A stretch of DNA of 64,000 nt from Pseudomonas arcuscaelestis (GTDB lineage: Bacteria; Pseudomonadota; Gammaproteobacteria; Pseudomonadales; Pseudomonadaceae). Within the stretch, counting starts at the first letter, position 1. Each line of letters begins with the position of its first letter. The stretch lies in NCBI RefSeq assembly GCF_016881005.1, contig NZ_JACOPV010000007.1:186001-250000 (forward strand). The letters run 5' to 3'. Shown in pieces: positions 60,086 through 64,000 of the stretch. The translations under genes were made by a program, and so were the position numbers. Below the pieces are notes generated by a model. It saw only the letters and a program-made list of their open reading frames with translations. It searched no databases and was not told the origin of the DNA.

Positions 60086-61525
60086 TCATGCGCCCGTGCC
60101 ACCAACAGTGATCGCATCGATCTTCAACGTCGGCTGGCCCACGCCAACCGGAACCGACTGACCATCCTTGCCACAGGTGCCTACGCCGCTGTCCAGGGAT
60201 AAATCATTACCCACCATCGACACTCGGCTCATGGCCTCCGGACCATTACCAATCAGGGTTGCGCCTTTGACCGGCGTGGTGATCTTGCCGTCTTCGATCA
60301 GATAGGCTTCGCTGGTCGAGAACACGAACTTGCCACTGGTGATATCCACCTGTCCGCCACCAAGGTTGGCGCAATAGATACCGCGCTTGACCGACTTGAT
60401 GATTTCTTCAGGATCACTTTCACCCGCACGCATGTAAGTATTGGTCATCCGTGGCATCGGCAAGTGCGCATAGGATTCGCGACGACCGTTGCCCGTGACG
60501 GCCATACCCATTAGACGCGCGTTGAGTTTGTCTTGCATGTAGCCCTTGAGAATGCCGTTTTCGATCAACGTGGTGCATTCGGTCGGCGTACCTTCGTCAT
60601 CCACACTCAACGAACCACGACGCCCTTCCAGGGTGCCATCGTCGACAATCGTGCACAGGCTGGAGGCAACCTTCTGGCCCATCATTCCGCTATAGGCTGA
60701 ACTGCCCTTGCGGTTGAAGTCACCTTCCAGGCCATGGCCTACCGCCTCGTGCAGCAAGACCCCAGACCAACCTGAACCCAGCACCACTGGCAACGTGCCG
60801 GCTGGTGCTGGAATGGCGTCGAGATTGACCAATGCCTGGCGCAGCGCTTCACGGGCAAAGCCCATGACCCGCTCATTGGTGAAATAGCGATAGTCGGTGC
60901 GACCGCCACCGCCATGGCCACCGCGCTCACGCCGGCCGTTTTGCTCAACGATCACACTGACGTTGAAACGCACCAGTGGACGTACATCCGCAGCCAGGCT
61001 GCCATCGGCCGCGGCGATCAAGATACGCTCCCAGACCCCGGCCATGCTCACTGTGACTTGCTGAATACGTGAGTCCAGCGCCCGCGTAGCGATGTCGACA
61101 CGCTTGAGCAACTCGACCTTTTCTGCCCGGCTGATCACTTCCAGCGGGTTGTCGGTACCGTAAAGCTGGATGATGTCCTGGCTTTTGAAGGCCTGGACAC
61201 TGCCATTTTGCCCGGCACGGGAAATAGAGCGAGCGGCACGGGCAGCCGACGTCAGCGCTTCGAGGTTGATGGCGTTGCTGTAGGCGAAACCGGTTTTTTC
61301 ACCGGATTGGGCCCTGACACCTACGCCTTGGTCGAGGTTGAAGCTGCCTTCTTTGACGATTCCGTCTTCAAGTGCCCAGGACTCGGAAATTTGCCCCTGG
61401 AAATACAGGTCGGCAGCATCGATACCCGGCCCGGCCAATTCACCCAGCACGGACTGCAGGCTATCGAGGGTGAGCCCCCCCGGTGCCAGCAGGTGCTCGC
61501 TGACAGTGGATAACATCTCGCTCAT
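60086..61525 (-). CDS. tldD: Metalloprotease TldD
   Basis: The 479-residue zinc metalloprotease pairs with TldE (pmbA, 58067). The catalytic HEXXXH motif is HEAVGH at residues 259-264. Length is normal. The ATG at 61525 has GGAG five bases upstream and is preferred; a GTG at 61531 overlapping the previous stop (GTGA) is possible. It is cotranscribed with the upstream nitrilase-family gene and probably the yhdP-like gene. Confidence 0.95.
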   Translation of the reverse strand: MSEMLSTVSEHLLAPGGLTLDSLQSVLGELAGPGIDAADLYFQGQISESWALEDGIVKEGSFNLDQGVGVRAQSGEKTGFAYSNAINLEALTSAARAARSISRAGQNGSVQAFKSQDIIQLYGTDNPLEVISRAEKVELLKRVDIATRALDSRIQQVTVSMAGVWERILIAAADGSLAADVRPLVRFNVSVIVEQNGRRERGGHGGGGRTDYRYFTNERVMGFAREALRQALVNLDAIPAPAGTLPVVLGSGWSGVLLHEAVGHGLEGDFNRKGSSAYSGMMGQKVASSLCTIVDDGTLEGRRGSLSVDDEGTPTECTTLIENGILKGYMQDKLNARLMGMAVTGNGRRESYAHLPMPRMTNTYMRAGESDPEEIIKSVKRGIYCANLGGGQVDITSGKFVFSTSEAYLIEDGKITTPVKGATLIGNGPEAMSRVSMVGNDLSLDSGVGTCGKDGQSVPVGVGQPTLKIDAITVGGTGA

Positions 61526-61527
61526 AG

Positions 61528-62379
61528 TCACTCCGAGGTGTGCGCAGGCCGCAAAGCGTCCTGCGAGAAAAAGCGCCGGTGCAAGGCCACCGGCATCCGC
61601 GCCCGTATGGACGCCTGTTCGCTGCTGTCGCGGTCGGCCAGCAGCACCGCCTCACCGCTGGCCTGTTCGGCGACGATACGCCCCCATGGATCAATGATCG
61701 CTGCATGACCATAGGTTTCACGCGGCCCTGGGTGAACACCGCCCTGGGCGGCCGCCAACACATAGCATTGGGTTTCAATTGCCCGGGCGCGAATCAATAC
61801 CTCCCAGTGAGCCGCACCGGTTACCGCAGTGAAAGCCGCAGGCGCACTGATCAACTCGGCCCCGGCGGCGCGCAAGGCGCTGTAGAGTTCAGGAAATCGC
61901 AGGTCATAGCATACGCTCAAGCCCAACCGACCGACTGGCGTATCCGCCACTACCACCTGGGCGCCGTGGGCATAATCATCAGACTCTCGATAGCGACCGC
62001 GGTTGTCAGCGACATCGACATCGAACAGGTGCAGCTTGTCGTAGCGCGCTACGGTTTGACCGTGATCGTCGATCAACAGCGAACACGCATGCGCTTTGGC
62101 GTCGGGAAGGCCTTGCGGTGGCAAAGGCAAGGTGCCGGCCACCACCCATAACTTGAGGTCGCGAGCAGCCTGTTTCAACCAGGGCAGAATCGGCCCTTGT
62201 CCGAGTGCTTCGGCGCGGCCGATGGCTGCACTGTCGCGCCGCCCCATCGCGGCAAAGTTTTCCGGCAACACCGCAAGACGCGCACCGTTTTCAGCCGCCT
62301 GCTCGAGCAACTGCCGAGCCCGCTCGAGATTGGCCGAAATATCGCTCTGGCTGACCATCTGGATCACTGCTGACTTCAT
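61528..62379 (-). CDS. Carbon-nitrogen hydrolase (nitrilase superfamily)
   Basis: The 283-residue amidase has the Glu-Lys-Cys triad of the nitrilase superfamily: Glu40 (VLPENF), Lys115 (YDKLHLFD) and Cys157 ([10 protein letters not shown]). It resembles the Nit1/NitFhit-type omega-amidase and deaminated-glutathione amidase group often found next to yhdP and tldD. The exact substrate cannot be decided from sequence. It starts 14 bases after the yhdP stop and directly abuts tldD. Confidence 0.92.
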   Translation of the reverse strand: MKSAVIQMVSQSDISANLERARQLLEQAAENGARLAVLPENFAAMGRRDSAAIGRAEALGQGPILPWLKQAARDLKLWVVAGTLPLPPQGLPDAKAHACSLLIDDHGQTVARYDKLHLFDVDVADNRGRYRESDDYAHGAQVVVADTPVGRLGLSVCYDLRFPELYSALRAAGAELISAPAAFTAVTGAAHWEVLIRARAIETQCYVLAAAQGGVHPGPRETYGHAAIIDPWGRIVAEQASGEAVLLADRDSSEQASIRARMPVALHRRFFSQDALRPAHTSE

Positions 62380-62393
62380 GCGCGCTCCCGAGG

Positions 62394-64000
62394 CTACTTG
62401 TTGAACGGTTTTACAAAGCTGATTTTAGGCTCTTTCCAGGGACCTTCGACGCGATAGTGCACGCTTGCATAGCGAGACACCCGGTCACCCAACAGGCGAT
62501 CGACCAGAAACAACGCACCACCCACTGCCGGCGCGCCCACAATCAATGCCGCCAGTGGCAAATTGTTGGTCACCGGCAAGCTCACCTGCAGGTTGGCATC
62601 CACGCGGTCACGCACCATGTCCAGAGTGCCGTCGAGCTCAAAGTTGCTCGACGGCCCGGTCACGGTGATCGGCTCTCGTGTCACATAGACACCTTCACTG
62701 GCCACCAACAGGCCTTTGACTCGATCGTAACTCAAGCCTTTGTCAAACAGATCGGAGAAGTCCAGCCGCAAGCGTCTGCCAATGGAATTGAAGTTGAGCA
62801 GGCCAAATACCCGCAACGCCTGGGCGCCGCCTTCGACTTCAACGAACTGACCCTGGCGTAAAGCGGCGTCGAGGCTGCCGGAGAGTCGCGCCAGGCTGAC
62901 CCAGGCGGGCGAGCCTGGCCAACGCGCATCGACATCCAGACGAAAGTCACGGCTGGTAACGGTCGGAGCAAAGTTCCAGGCTTTAAGGACATCCGCAAGG
63001 TTCTTGCCCTCAAGACGTCCCTTGTACCAACTGGTACTGGCGCCCGGTGCGCCTTCCCAGCCTGCGCTACCATCGATCTGCAAGCCCTTGAGGTTGAGGT
63101 CCAGGTCATTCAGCGCAATACCCTTGGCCGTTGATCGCACCTTTACTGCCGCACTGCCAAGCAGATCATCGCCACGAAACAGCCTGTCGATGCTCAGGTC
63201 GATAGAAGGGATCTTGCGTGGATCGATAGTGGCCATCGGATCGGGAGCATTGGGCACAGTGATTTCGGCCGGATCCTGTGGCGGCAAATGAATAGTCTGC
63301 AGATTCACCACCAGCGGTGCACCTTTGGCATCAGGCAGGCGGGCATTACCTATGACCTCCTTGCTGTCCAGACGCAGCGCCCAGTTATTGCTGTTGCGCA
63401 CCAGGCTTACCACTGCCTGGTTCAGCTCCAGGCCTGCGCCCTTGAGGCGATTGATGCTCAAGTTGACGCCACGCAACAGTTGCCGGGCGCTGCCACTTGG
63501 GTCATCGCCACCCAGGCTTTGCGCCTGCTGCTGCCAGGGAGCAAGGTCCAGTTCCGCCAGGCGTCCGCGTACCTGTACGCCCTGGCCGCCAGGCAGTTGT
63601 GCATTACCACTGCCAAACACCAGCTCACCACGCCCTTGGTCAAGCTTGTCCATGGGCGCGGCATAGAGCATGTTGGCGACGTCTGCATAGCTGAAGTTGA
63701 AGCGTCGCTCAGGCCCCTGCAGGGTCATACCGAACTGGCTGGCACGGGTTTCGTTGGCGGTCTTGCCGAACGGAGCAGGCAGATTGATTGCCAGGCCCTT
63801 GAGCGTGGAGTCGACCTTAAGCTGGTTATCACGACTCCCCAGTAACAGTTGCAGCTGATACGGCAGCTCTCCGGCAAGCGGCAAGGTCTGTTTTACCTGC
63901 AACCACTGAGTCAATGCCGAGAGCGCAACCTGACCCTTGGCCTGGACCCGGGTCTGCAATTGGCCGGGTTTGCCTTCGGCAAAGATCTGCGCGGTGATCG
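62394..64000 (-). CDS. yhdP: YhdP/AsmA-like envelope protein, C-terminal part
   Basis: The visible 535 residues are the C-terminal part of a very large AsmA-like protein; the gene continues past the right edge. Features are the beta-rich, repetitive AsmA/DUF3971 region and the C-terminal segment FEVDGTLDMVRDRVDANLQVSLPV-like stretch followed by hydrophobic LPLAALIVGAPAVGGALFLVDRLLG. YhdP-type proteins span the periplasm and carry phospholipids to the outer membrane, a task related to Mla. Its stop is 14 bases before the nitrilase-family gene, in one operon with tldD. Confidence 0.88.
   Translation of the reverse strand, partial: ITAQIFAEGKPGQLQTRVQAKGQVALSALTQWLQVKQTLPLAGELPYQLQLLLGSRDNQLKVDSTLKGLAINLPAPFGKTANETRASQFGMTLQGPERRFNFSYADVANMLYAAPMDKLDQGRGELVFGSGNAQLPGGQGVQVRGRLAELDLAPWQQQAQSLGGDDPSGSARQLLRGVNLSINRLKGAGLELNQAVVSLVRNSNNWALRLDSKEVIGNARLPDAKGAPLVVNLQTIHLPPQDPAEITVPNAPDPMATIDPRKIPSIDLSIDRLFRGDDLLGSAAVKVRSTAKGIALNDLDLNLKGLQIDGSAGWEGAPGASTSWYKGRLEGKNLADVLKAWNFAPTVTSRDFRLDVDARWPGSPAWVSLARLSGSLDAALRQGQFVEVEGGAQALRVFGLLNFNSIGRRLRLDFSDLFDKGLSYDRVKGLLVASEGVYVTREPITVTGPSSNFELDGTLDMVRDRVDANLQVSLPVTNNLPLAALIVGAPAVGGALFLVDRLLGDRVSRYASVHYRVEGPWKEPKISFVKPFNK

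Overview
The window is chromosomal DNA from a fluorescent pseudomonad, most likely of the Pseudomonas putida group. The evidence is gene order and protein families: edd-glk divergent from gap with a HexR-type site between them, the arcDABC arginine deiminase operon, a GcsR-controlled glycine cleavage operon, the kds-lpt-rpoN-hpf-ptsN-rapZ-ptsO block, a short-form HisG, the fagA-fumC-orfX-sodA-ZIP iron-limitation operon, and many small intergenic palindromes of the Pseudomonas REP type. Codon use looks uniform and GC-rich throughout. I see no prophage, insertion sequence, CRISPR array, integron, tRNA or rRNA, and no sign of a recently acquired island. Species cannot be fixed from the sequence alone.

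Layout. 1-3.4 kb: Entner-Doudoroff and glucose genes (glk partial, edd, gap). 3.5-9.0 kb: a heme cell-surface signalling unit consisting of an ECF sigma factor, a FecR-type anti-sigma factor, a TonB receptor with a signalling domain, a heme oxygenase and a DUF454 membrane protein. A Fur box precedes the sigma gene, and the receptor and heme oxygenase share an unusual promoter-like motif. 9.2-15.9 kb: two divergent arcD paralogues, then arcA-arcB-arcC. 16-24 kb: a DUF5064-like protein, gcsR, then gcvH-gcvP-sdaA-gcvT behind paired operators and a -24/-12 promoter. 24.4-34.5 kb: housekeeping genes (cold shock protein, RDD protein, LptF/LptG, PepA, HolC, ValS, RlmF, HU). 34.9-38.8 kb: NdpA, a GIY-YIG protein, an NTF2-like protein, and a GntR regulator overlapping an MFS transporter. 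38.9-46.9 kb (minus strand): hisC-hisD-hisG, murA, ibaG, then mlaFEDCB. 47.1-54.1 kb (plus strand): kdsD-kdsC-lptC-lptA-lptB, rpoN, hpf, ptsN, rapZ, ptsO. 54.1-57.9 kb (minus): the Fur-controlled fagA-fumC-orfX-sodA-ZIP operon. 58-64 kb: pmbA, darP, tldD, a nitrilase-family amidase and the 3' part of a yhdP-like gene.

Functional themes. Iron appears twice: heme uptake and degradation, and a low-iron stress operon replacing iron-dependent enzymes. Amino-acid catabolism is represented by arginine fermentation and by glycine/serine breakdown. Envelope biogenesis is concentrated in the two divergent blocks from 43.8 to 50.4 kb (MurA, Mla lipid transport, Kdo synthesis, Lpt transport), with LptF/LptG separately at 25-27 kb.

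I did not find a wholly undescribed gene system. The most interesting signals are regulatory: the matched ECF promoter motifs in the heme cluster, the operator and sigma-54 architecture ahead of gcvH, a sigma-54-like site ahead of rpoN itself, and strong intercistronic hairpins inside the arc operon. All of these were read by eye and need computational or experimental checks.
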